Source: Candidatus Hydrogenedentota bacterium (lineage in GTDB: Bacteria > Hydrogenedentota > Hydrogenedentia > Hydrogenedentiales > CAITNO01). From it: DNA of 9,492 bases. Below, piece after piece: positions 1 through 6,800 of the stretch. The stretch lies in assembly GCA_903922535.1 (NCBI GenBank), contig CAIXUF010001497.1, positions 1 to 9,492 of the forward strand, written 5' to 3'. The translations under genes and the position numbers were made by a program. The notes beneath the pieces are model-generated. The model did no database searches. It was not told where the DNA came from and saw only the letters and a program-made list of their open reading frames with translations. Every line of letters starts with the position of its first letter. The first letter of the stretch is position 1.

Positions 1-499
1 CCCAGGTGGCGGAGGCCTCGGGCCGCTGGAAAAAGTGCCAGTCGCGCTCAATGTCCTCCCGCGACCCCTCGAAATCGCCGTTGCGCGCGAAGTTCTCAAC
101 GGGCGCATCCGTCTTCTCGCCGGGATAGACACGGACGTTGTCCACCCAGACCGTGCCCGGCCCCTCGCCGCCCATGCGGAAGTGGATGCCGCTGGCGCCG
201 TCGGTGTCTTCCAGGGCCATCACGGTGATGCTGAACTCCTGCCACTCCGTGCTCAGGTTCACCACGGTGGGCCCGCCGAGCCCCGATTCCCAGCCGAAGA
301 ACAGGAGCGGGCTGACCGGCTTGCCGTCAACAAAGATCATCGGGGAACCGTTGGAACTGCGGAGTTCGGCCTCCAGGGCGCCTGCGGTGGGGCAGGCGGG
401 CAGAATGCCCAGCAGGCACACGGCAAACACCGCCGCAAGGGCCAAGGGGCACTTTGAACAATAACGTATGTCTGTCGCGGCAATACGGTGAAGGCGCAT
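1..499 (-). CDS. Secreted protein with jelly-roll (CBM-like) domain, N-terminal part, cut by left edge
   Basis: This frame stays open from an ATG at 499 to the window edge, giving 166 residues with no stop. A GGGAG ribosome binding site lies 8 nt upstream (508-512). Residues 1-41 form an export signal, with basic residues followed by a hydrophobic stretch (about 18-34). The cysteine in ILPAC (36) might be a lipobox, but Pro before Ala is atypical. Residues 50-70 include the run MIFVDGKPVSPLLFFGW, seen at the start of multidomain glycosidase-like proteins of related phyla. Residues 75-127 look like one half of a carbohydrate-binding jelly roll, with GTVWVDNVRVYPGE as the typical last strand. 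NGDFEG at 140-145 looks like the start of a second such domain. The catalytic part, if any, lies outside the window. Role in polysaccharide binding or degradation is inferred. The gene is divergent from the small gene at 873. Confidence 0.8.
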   Translation of the reverse strand, partial: MRLHRIAATDIRYCSKCPLALAAVFAVCLLGILPACPTAGALEAELRSSNGSPMIFVDGKPVSPLLFFGWESGLGGPTVVNLSTEWQEFSITVMALEDTDGASGIHFRMGGEGPGTVWVDNVRVYPGEKTDAPVENFARNGDFEGSREDIERDWHFFQRPEASATW

Positions 500-731
500 G
501 TGTGATGCTCCCAATGGGTGAAACCGGAACCAGAAAGGCCGCATCCGCCCGGTCGGCGCATGCCCAAGCATGGTAACCGTTCCCGGGGGGATAGGCAAAA
601 AAGAGGGAAAGGGAGGCATGCATCGAAGGCCGAAATTGAAGGACTCCTGACAATCTGGGGCCAATCCTGACACGAGCCTCCTGACCACCGGATGCTCGCC
701 TCACCAAGATCATGGTGCCCTCCTGGACCCA

Positions 732-751
732 AGACCCCAGACCCCAGACCC
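732..751. repeat. Heptanucleotide tandem repeat (AGACCCC)
   Basis: AGACCCC occurs at 732-738 and 739-745, followed by a partial third unit AGACCC at 746-751. It is a short microsatellite in the divergent intergenic region and could change copy number by slippage. No function is apparent. Confidence 0.7.
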
Positions 752-836
752 TTGTGATTCTTCCCGTTTCCCGTGATTTTATCTTGGAACCTTTGGCTTT
801 CACCCGGTGTTTAATCTGTATCGTGAACGCTAACAC

Positions 837-855
837 CATGCCGGTTGCCGGCATG
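837..855 (+). promoter_or_regulatory. Perfect 8-bp inverted repeat in the leader of the 873 gene
   Basis: CATGCCGG (837-844) and CCGGCATG (848-855) are perfect reverse complements around a TTG loop. The repeat ends five bases before the AAAGGA ribosome binding site (860-865). It could be an mRNA hairpin affecting translation or stability, or a dimeric operator. The structure is seen directly; the role is inferred. Confidence 0.5.
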
Positions 856-872
856 AACGAAAGGAAGAAGAA

Positions 873-1307
873 ATGAAGACAAGGTTTGTGTTGATGATGG
901 CTGTAGTTATGGCGGTGGCCCTGTCCGGGGCCGCGTTCGCGGCGGACACGGCCGCGGCCGCGCCCAGCAAGCCCGTTGCGGCGCCGGCGGCAACCCCGGC
1001 GACACCGGCGGCACCCGCCGCGAAGGCGCCTGAAGGGGTCAAGGCCACTGTCAAGGGTGCCGTGGCCGGCAAGACCGTCACCCGGAAGGGCAAAGACATC
1101 AAGATGTACGAAGTCACCGTAGCCTCGGCAACGGGCGCGGACGGCAAAGCCCTTGACAATCTGAAGGGCGCGGTACTGCACCTGGGCCCCAAGCCCAAGA
1201 TGGAAGAGATCGCGAAGTTCGACGGCAAGACCGCCGAAATCACCGGCTTGGTCGTCGAAGGCAAGAAGGCCGGGACGAAAATGCTGCGGGTCGAGACCAT
1301 CAAGTAG
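873..1307 (+). CDS. Small exported protein with Ala/Pro-rich linker and beta-rich C-terminal domain
   Basis: The gene encodes 144 residues and starts at ATG 873 with AAAGGA 7 nt upstream. Residues 1-23 are a classical signal peptide ending in GAAFA, with cleavage likely before AD. Residues 24-52 are almost only Ala, Pro, Lys and Thr, a flexible linker. Residues 53-144 form a lysine-rich domain of alternating beta-type segments (VKATVKGAV, YEVTVASA, KTAEITGLVVEG, KMLRVETIK). This pattern suggests a small beta-barrel of OB type, but I recognise no named family. There is no cysteine, so it is neither a lipoprotein nor disulfide-bonded. It should be periplasmic or secreted. It is a single-gene unit: divergent from the gene at 1-499 and closed by a strong terminator at 1333-1366. 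Function unknown; that it is a real gene is supported by the RBS, signal peptide and terminator together. Confidence 0.85.
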   Translation: MKTRFVLMMAVVMAVALSGAAFAADTAAAAPSKPVAAPAATPATPAAPAAKAPEGVKATVKGAVAGKTVTRKGKDIKMYEVTVASATGADGKALDNLKGAVLHLGPKPKMEEIAKFDGKTAEITGLVVEGKKAGTKMLRVETIK

Positions 1308-1332
1308 GCTCTGCAAACAACCAAGAGTATTC

Positions 1333-1366
1333 GCCGGAGATGCGGGCAACGCGTCTCCGGCTTTTT
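1333..1366 (+). terminator. Rho-independent terminator of the 873-1307 gene
   Basis: A 12-bp stem, GCCGGAGATGCG (1333-1344) with CGCGTCTCCGGC (1350-1361), has one T-G wobble and a GGCAA loop. It is followed directly by five T residues (1362-1366). It begins 25 bp after the stop codon. This is a textbook intrinsic terminator on the plus strand. Confidence 0.93.
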
Positions 1367-1537
1367 GTCTTGGAATTACCGTGAAGGCGCCGTAACCGTA
1401 ATCATCCTACGGGCAGATTTCCTGATCCCGTCGGAATCGGGGATGGCACCTTTGCGGGTGCAGGGGAACGCGGCAGGAGGATAGATGCGCCGAACCCAAT
1501 AACGCGCGACGGAGGGAGCGCAGGTCCCGAAGGGACC

Positions 1538-1577
1538 AATGTGAGTAGCCGGAGGTGACCGAAGGGAACCTCCGGTA
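1538..1577 (+). repeat. REP-type hairpin unit, left copy, with 5' GTAG
   Basis: GTAG (1545-1548) stands directly before a palindrome whose stem is CCGGAGGT (1549-1556) and ACCTCCGG (1568-1575). The interior reads GA-CC-GAA-GG-GA, so a short CC/GG stem sits between opposed GA mismatches. A GTAG tetranucleotide at the foot of an imperfect hairpin is the hallmark of REP sequences mobilised by RAYT (Y1 transposase) proteins. The 40-bp unit is identical, inverted, at 1687-1726. Confidence 0.75.
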
Positions 1578-1686
1578 ACGTGGGCGAAAACCGACCAAAC
1601 CCGGAGCGGGTTAAATGTGAACCCGCGCGTTTGTCAAAGCCCATTCACGTTCAACCCACTTCGGGGTTGGTGGCCTTTTCTGCTGG

Positions 1687-1726
1687 TACCGGAGGTTCCC
1701 TTCGGTCACCTCCGGCTACTCACATT
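1687..1726 (-). repeat. REP-type hairpin unit, right inverted copy
   Basis: This is the perfect 40-bp reverse complement of 1538-1577. On the minus strand GTAG (CTAC at 1716-1719) precedes the CCGGAGGT/ACCTCCGG hairpin (1689-1715). An inverted REP pair of this kind is the structure called a REPIN or BIME. No RAYT gene is in the window. Confidence 0.75.
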
Positions 1727-1866
1727 CTTCCCCTGCGGGGAAGCGCCGATTCTCCAAGACGCCCGTGGAAACAAACGCCCGTTCTTGACAGCCATCGCTT
1801 CGGCAGTGCCAATCCCGATTCCGAAGAATCCCCGAAACACCGGACGGGATCAGGAAGTCTGACGGG

Positions 1867-1896
1867 ACATCATTCCGGGTTGAATTTGAAACCGTA
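1867..1896 (-). pseudogene. Duplicated 3' end of the propeller gene (remnant)
   Basis: Read on the minus strand, this block encodes Y-G-F-K-F-N-P-E-stop, against Y-S-F-K-F-N-A-E-stop at the true end of the propeller gene (1950-1979). The two 30-bp blocks match at 25 positions, including three bases beyond the stop. The copy starts immediately after the ACGGG repeat at the border of the MITE-like element. No homology to the propeller gene is visible upstream of it. It may be the scar of a deleted paralogue or a local duplication made when the intervening REP-like sequence arrived. Confidence 0.55.
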
Positions 1897-1935
1897 GGGT
1901 GGGTGGAGTTCTGCGAAACAAAACGGAACCCACCC
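1894..1935. repeat. Second REP-like inverted repeat (GTAG-GGTGGGT type)
   Basis: GGGTGGGT (1897-1904) and ACCCACCC (1928-1935) are perfect inverted arms around a 23-nt loop, and GTAG (1894-1897) stands at the left foot. It differs in sequence from the REP pair at 1538-1726. On the minus strand it lies just after the propeller stop codon and could stall or stabilise that transcript, but no T-run follows, so I do not call it a terminator. Confidence 0.55.
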
Positions 1936-1952
1936 CACAGGACTACAGAACA

Positions 1953-3473
1953 TCATTCCGCGTTGAACTTGAAGGAGTAGATGTCGGCGTCACTCATGGA
2001 GATCTCCATGGTAACAGGTTTGCCGGAGAGCGTGGCGGCTTCTCCGCCCTCGAACGACACCTTCCTGTCCAGAGTGTCGCCGAAAAGTTCGACGGAGGTG
2101 AGGGTCTGGTCTTGGCCGATGAGTTTGATCCGGATGTGTCCCATGGCCGAGGTGGAGAAGTTAAGTGACAGCGATTTTCCGGCAAAGAGGAACGGTTTGG
2201 TGGTGATGGTCGCCGGTTTGTAGGGGGCGTTGAAGGAGACGAAGCCGTCGGGCCGAATCGTATAGCGGCGGACGCTGTGGTATTTCATGTTCCAGTGGCC
2301 GCTGGGGACGTACATGGACAACTCGTTGGGCAGGCCGGGTTGGTCGTTTGCAGTTTCGATCATGCCCACCGCCGGGTAGCAGTCGCCGTAAACCCAGTTG
2401 TACCCGTCCTCGGGGCCGGGCGACATGAAGGCCTCGTCCCAGCGCCTCCATTTCGCGCCGTCGCGGGAGCACATGAAGACACAATCGGTGACGGCGAGGC
2501 CAAAGCGGGGGTGCCCCTGCATCCGGGCCTTGCGGCGTTCGGCGCCGGGGATCTGGGCGAAGTTTTCGGTCCATTCTTTGCGCTCGACATAGCGCGTCGG
2601 GAAGCCGATGAACATGTGGTCGGCGCGGTAATAGGGCTGGGCCGCGTTGGTGTAAAGGGGGTAGTCGTCGGCGCCGCCGAAATCGAGTTGCACCGGGTCG
2701 GACCAGGCCTTGAAGTCCTTGGAGACCATCCAGCGGACGTCGCGGACGCCCGCGTTCAGGTCGCCGCCGGGAATGCTGTGGAAGTCGCGGATGTATCCGC
2801 GGTACTGGTTCGCGTGGCGGTCCCAGAAGGCGATGTTGAGCGTGTCGAACCTGCCCTTGTTGGTCATCTGCCACGCCTTCGCGAAATGAATGCCGTCGGC
2901 GCTGGTGAAACACCACAGGTAACCGTCGTTGGCGTCCACGCCCACGCCCTTGTAACGCTCTTCGGGGGGACAGGCGGGGTTGGCGTCCTTGAACACGGAG
3001 AAGTTGTCGAACTTGGCGGCGGCCTTGTCGAGGATGATGTTGTTTTCCTTCATCCCGTTGAACGCGCATATCCCCAGATGCGGCTTCACCCACACCTTGC
3101 CGTCGCGGCTTTCCGCATAGCACACGGTAAAGGGCTGGGTGCTCAGGTTTGTGCCCTCGGCGTTCAGTTGCTTGCCGGCGAGGTAGTACATGCGGTAAAG
3201 GCCGTCATCATTGAGCAGGTTGTAGTATCCGCCGCCGTCGCCCTCCCACGGCTCGTCACTATTAATGACGATCTCGCGGGGTTGCAGGTGGTGCAACGTC
3301 AGCGTCGCCGTCGTCTTTTCGGTGTTGATGAGATAGTCATCCCAGAAAAGCTCCCGGCGCGATCCGATGTCAATGGGAGTTGCGGCTGACGCGTCTTGCG
3401 CAAGGGCGGCCGCGGAGGGAAAGACCGCAAGGGTGGTAAGTGCCAGCGTTGCCCAAAGGAAAAGGTTCTTCAT
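1953..3473 (-). CDS. Exported beta-propeller protein, glycoside hydrolase-like
   Basis: The product has 506 residues. The ATG at 3473 is chosen because GGAG (3483-3486) lies 9 nt upstream and a signal peptide follows (residues 1-26, hydrophobic core FLWATLALTTLAVF, AAALAQ cleavage region). An upstream in-frame ATG would spoil the signal. Residues about 34-415 resemble the five-bladed propellers of the GH43/GH32/sialidase type: WDDYLI (44-49), EPWEG (74-78), RMYYLAG (94-100) and Asp-box-like S-x-D-G repeats at 122, 191 and 336. Acidic residues fit a retaining or inverting hydrolase, but I cannot assign the catalytic pair. Residues about 422-506 are a beta-sandwich tail. The same two-part architecture recurs as the N-terminal half of the neighbouring gene at 3900-6962, so the two are paralogues. 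Likely periplasmic or secreted; polysaccharide substrate unknown. Its final codons are duplicated at 1867-1896. Confidence 0.85.
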   Translation of the reverse strand: MKNLFLWATLALTTLAVFPSAAALAQDASAATPIDIGSRRELFWDDYLINTEKTTATLTLHHLQPREIVINSDEPWEGDGGGYYNLLNDDGLYRMYYLAGKQLNAEGTNLSTQPFTVCYAESRDGKVWVKPHLGICAFNGMKENNIILDKAAAKFDNFSVFKDANPACPPEERYKGVGVDANDGYLWCFTSADGIHFAKAWQMTNKGRFDTLNIAFWDRHANQYRGYIRDFHSIPGGDLNAGVRDVRWMVSKDFKAWSDPVQLDFGGADDYPLYTNAAQPYYRADHMFIGFPTRYVERKEWTENFAQIPGAERRKARMQGHPRFGLAVTDCVFMCSRDGAKWRRWDEAFMSPGPEDGYNWVYGDCYPAVGMIETANDQPGLPNELSMYVPSGHWNMKYHSVRRYTIRPDGFVSFNAPYKPATITTKPFLFAGKSLSLNFSTSAMGHIRIKLIGQDQTLTSVELFGDTLDRKVSFEGGEAATLSGKPVTMEISMSDADIYSFKFNAE

Positions 3474-3899
3474 TTCTAGTTGCTCCATATTCCGCTGCAA
3501 TCGCAGCCAAGACTCTTCCCGCAAAGAACGACCACAAACACAGAGGGACGGAGCGGCCTCGCTCCTTACGATCTATCCTCTGTATCCGTGCCAAATCATC
3601 TTATATCTTCTTCCGTGCAGTTCCGTGCCACGGCCTGTCATCTTCTTGTCTTCTTTCGCAGAAGTCGTGGCGCACCATCTGCACGTCACGTAGTGTAAAG
3701 TGGATAGAAGATGTCCTGCTCTTTGCGGTCTCTTTGCGGTCAACCTTCTTCTTGCTTCAGCCGCAAACGCAGAGAACGCAAAGAAGCCCATAGCCGTACA
3801 TGAATGTGACAGCCTTGTCTTTCTTCCGTGTAATTCCGTGTATTCCGTGGTTAAAACTCTTCTTTTGGTTAAGGTTCCACCGAGGTTTGCAGGTTCGCG
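3474..3899. repeat. Gene-free tract of short degenerate repeats (CACGGA and CGCAAAG families)
   Basis: Two repeat families fill this 426-bp gap. TCCGTG (CACGGA on the minus strand) occurs at 3585, 3612, 3622, 3825, 3835 and 3844, with 9-10 bp spacing inside clusters. CTTTGCGGTC is repeated in tandem at 3721-3730 and 3732-3741. The inverted form, in a CGCAAAC...CGCAAAG run, follows at 3762-3783, giving a TTTGCGG/CCGCAAA stem. Another CGCAAAG is at 3520-3526. Such short repeats recur between genes in several environmental bacterial phyla (general recollection, not checked). No reading frame here looks real, and no clear promoter or terminator is visible. Confidence 0.6.
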
Positions 3900-6800
3900 T
3901 TACGACTTTGCAGCCTCCTGGTAACTGACGTTCAATTCAATGCGGTCCATGAGGATGGGACCGCCGCTGCTTCGTGGCGTTTCAAGGCGAATCTCCAGCA
4001 CGTTATCACCAGCGTGAATCTCCTTGAGCGGCGGCACAAGCTGGAACCATGCGGGCGCGGTGGCTGGGGACAGCGCTTCTTCCGGCGCTGCGATGCCCAG
4101 GTCCGTGCCGTTCAGCGTGACATGGAGTTGATCGCCCTGGGCCGCCGCGGACACGCGGATGCGCAGCACCGCGTGCGGTGTCTTCCCGTCGGGGGCGTTG
4201 GCGGCAATGTCTTCTCCGACGGGCAGTCTGGCCGTGACGCCCGCATTCGGGACGAGCTTTATGGGCAGCCGGTCGGGCACGACAAGTCCGGCGCGATCAA
4301 AGCCCCAGAAATCTCTGGGTTCAATGGGATCAATCGCATAGATTTTATCGAGTCCCTTGAGCGTGTCGGGCGAACCGATTTTATTGTACTGTTCGATGGG
4401 TTCAGTGGGATAGAGGTTGAAGGTGTAAATGCCGTCCACACCCGTGTTCCAGGCATTCATGGCCGCACCGTACCAGGCTTCTTTGGTGTAATACGTGTGG
4501 GCAGGCTGGAGGCCGGACCCGCAGATATTGGCCACGGCGGGCACGTGATACTTGTGCGCCAGTTCCGTCATGGACCGCAGTTGTGCCGCCATGGCCATGG
4601 GGCCAAGATCGCCGCCGAGCACAAGGATATCGACCAGGTCTTCGTCGAGCCAGGTGTTCACATCCAGACCGACTGCCCTGCACCGCTCCACGCTCAGCGG
4701 TATGCGGCAGGAAATCAGGAACGGACGACCGCGCTGCGCGGCCGTGTGATCGGCCAGCGCGCGCACGTTGCGCACGAAGTCGTTCATCATGGCGAGGTGT
4801 TCCGCGGTGACGGGCTGGTCCTCATTGGTTTCGCGAAAGAAGCGGGGGGAACGGAACCAGTCCAGGTCGATGCCGTCAATGTCGTAACGCGCGAACACAT
4901 CCCCGAAGATGCGCAGCAGATGCCCGCGCACTTCGGGCTCGGCATAATCGAGCGCGGCCCACCATTTGCGGGGATCGGTCATCTCGTATTTGCCCCAGTC
5001 CTCCGGCGCGCCGAAGAGGTAGCCGGGATGCTCCCGTTTCCAGCGCGAGCGCGACCAGGGGGCAAAACTGTCCTCGATGTTGTTCATGCGGCACGACCAG
5101 AACGTTTCCATCCCCTGTTCGTGGCCGAACTTGACGGCCTCCGCAAGCGGATCGGTGCCCAGCTTCTCCAGGGCGAGCAGGCCCGAAACCAGGTCTTTGA
5201 CGTATTGCTCGTCGCCGGCGGAGACAAACTCGCCAAGGGCCTCCCCCACTTTCGGCACGTGCGCCCAGAACAGCCCCCCACCGCCGGTGCAGTAGCAGAT
5301 CGTGTCAACCTGCGTGCCGGCCAACTGCCGGAGCCGCAGCGCGAGAAACTCCTCCGGCGTCGCAAAGGGGCGCGTGTCACAGCCGTCGTCGTTGTACATG
5401 ATGCGGCGTTTGCGCCATGCCGCCTCTTTCCGCGCCTGCTTCATGTCTGCGGCGGAGCCCGGGTGATCAAGGTTTGCGGGCTGCGCCCCCGCGTTGAACG
5501 AATAGAGGGAGCTGTTTTGCAGGATGAAGCGGAGACGGAGATTCTCCGGCGTTTCCGGCAGGGCCCCCTTCGTCTTCCACTGCACCGGCTGGTTTACGCT
5601 GTCCCCCGACAGGGGAAGGCAGTCTTCGCGGCCGTAGCCGTCGATGACGGCATTCTTCTCATCAACAAGCTCGACCCGCATACTGCCGCCGTCGTGCGTT
5701 GCGAAGTTGACCGCAAGCACCGCGCCGGGATTCCGCACCGGCGTGGTGGTGACGATGCCCTCCTCCGCGCCCGCATCGAGCGACGCGAAGCCGTCCTTGC
5801 GCAGTGTGGCCAATCCAATTGCCCCCTTGGCCGAGTCCACGGCGTGGGTGGCGTCGAAACCCCCGTAGTAGAGCTTGACGGTATTGCCCTCAACAAGGGG
5901 AGAATTGGCCGTGTAGATCATTCCGCTGTCCCATGCGCCGGCAGGACCGAGCGGTAGCACAGGCGGACGCGGCGCATCCTGACGGGTCCAGTGGACACCG
6001 TCGCGACTGCTCACCAACTCGGCAAAGACCGGACCGTCGTCGCCGGCGGCGGTGATGCGGAAGATCCAGAGGAAACCCAGGTACTGGGATTCATAGGCAA
6101 ACCCGCACAGGCCGTAGAAATCGGTGTGCTGGCCCGGTTGGGCGGCCCAGCGATCATCGTACTCGTCCGGGGTAAGCACGAGCGAAGGTGCCGGCCAGGA
6201 TTCGAAGTCCTTCGTTTCATCGAATCCAACACAGCGCCGCCGGAAACCGCGGACATCGGTGAACTCCTTCGGATAACCAATATAGCGCGCGGCGTGCGCG
6301 TCCCAGGTGAAATTGCCCACATCGCCTATCGGGTCGCGCAGCACGGGTTCCTTGGGCGCGTCGGTCCAGTGAATGCCGTCGGGCGAGCACGCCCCATAGT
6401 AACCGGGGACCGTGTTCTTGGGCGGAGTGCGGCCGTAGTCCCAGTTCATGAGCTTGTAGCGGCGTTCGGGCGCGGGATCCCAAGGCGTGTAAATCACCTG
6501 CGGGTTGTGGTCTTCCTTGGTGCGACGGATCAGGATGTTGTTGTGTGTCGTGCCGTCGAAGGTGACAAGGCCCAAATCGGGCTTCGTCCAATGCAGTCCG
6601 TCGGGACTGGTGGCGTAGAGAATGTGGTATTCGCCCCCGGCCCAACTGTGGTACCACATCCGGTAGCCGTTGCCGTCTTCCGCGGGCAGGACGGTGCCAT
6701 AAAGGTAGACCGTGGAGCCTTCCCAAGGCTTCTCCGGAACGAGCACCGGATTGGACGGCGACTTCTCAAAGGCATGGTATGCGCGGGAGACCTTCGTCTT

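Larger units (their letters stand above)
500..872. other. Divergent intergenic region
   Basis: This 373-bp gap separates two genes that point away from each other, so it should hold both promoters. I could not identify a convincing one. The best for the plus gene is TTGGCT (793-798) with TGTATC (817-822) at 18-bp spacing, which is weak. The tract contains a small hairpin (CATGC-CCAA-GCATG, 559-572), three scattered TCCTGAC words (645, 665, 679), a heptamer repeat (732-751) and a palindrome (837-855). No reading frame in it looks like a gene. Confidence 0.6.
1414..1861. mobile_element. MITE-like palindromic element, 448 bp, with terminal inverted repeats and 5-bp flanking repeat
   Basis: The ends are inverted repeats: CAGATTTCCTGATCCCGTC (1414-1432) and the reverse complement of 1843-1861, matching 18 of 19. 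Immediately outside both ends is the direct repeat ACGGG (1409-1413 and 1862-1866), as left by transposon insertion. A second arm pair at 1433-1449 and 1806-1822 matches 15 of 17. A perfect 40-bp pair lies at 1538-1577 and 1687-1726, and a 12-of-14 pair at 1608-1621 and 1644-1657. All are arranged around a centre near 1632-1638, so the element is two related half-units of about 220 bp, head to head. No transposase or convincing frame is inside, so it would need an enzyme supplied from elsewhere. Alternatives are a REPIN cluster or a structured RNA gene. The transposase family cannot be assigned from these ends. Confidence 0.75.

Noticed and set aside
388..402. Lipobox at the N-terminus of the left-edge protein
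   Set aside because: ILPAC has a Leu and Ala at plausible positions but Pro at -2, and ordinary cleavage after PTAGA is equally possible, so lipoprotein status is left open.
500..700. Riboswitch upstream of the gene at 1-499
   Set aside because: I looked for known aptamer cores on the minus strand and found only a small CATGC hairpin and purine-rich runs, with no recognisable consensus.
327..1349. A 340-codon minus-strand open frame spanning the divergent region
   Set aside because: It overlaps two well-supported genes in other frames, crosses the promoter region and has an arginine/glycine-rich translation without domains.
1414..1861. Group II intron, because the CCGGTAACG-type segments resemble intron domain I
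   Set aside because: No domain V hairpin or reverse transcriptase is seen, and the inverted head-to-head symmetry with TIRs and a flanking 5-bp repeat fits a MITE-like element better.
1402..1897. Several short frames of 60-105 codons in the palindromic element
   Set aside because: They are translations of the inverted repeat on both strands, without ribosome binding sites. The sequence is explained by hairpin structure.
2277..3389. A 370-codon open frame on the plus strand
   Set aside because: It is the antisense shadow of the propeller gene, with a low-complexity Val/Gly/Ala-rich translation and no signal or motif.
3474..3899. CRISPR array
   Set aside because: The repeated words are only 6-11 bp, irregularly spaced and in both orientations, with no constant repeat-spacer pattern and no cas genes nearby.
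4014..5957. A 647-codon open frame on the plus strand
   Set aside because: It is antisense to the 3900-6962 gene, whose protein shows clear domain motifs. Long antisense frames are expected from GC-rich codon use, and its translation shows no recognisable domain.
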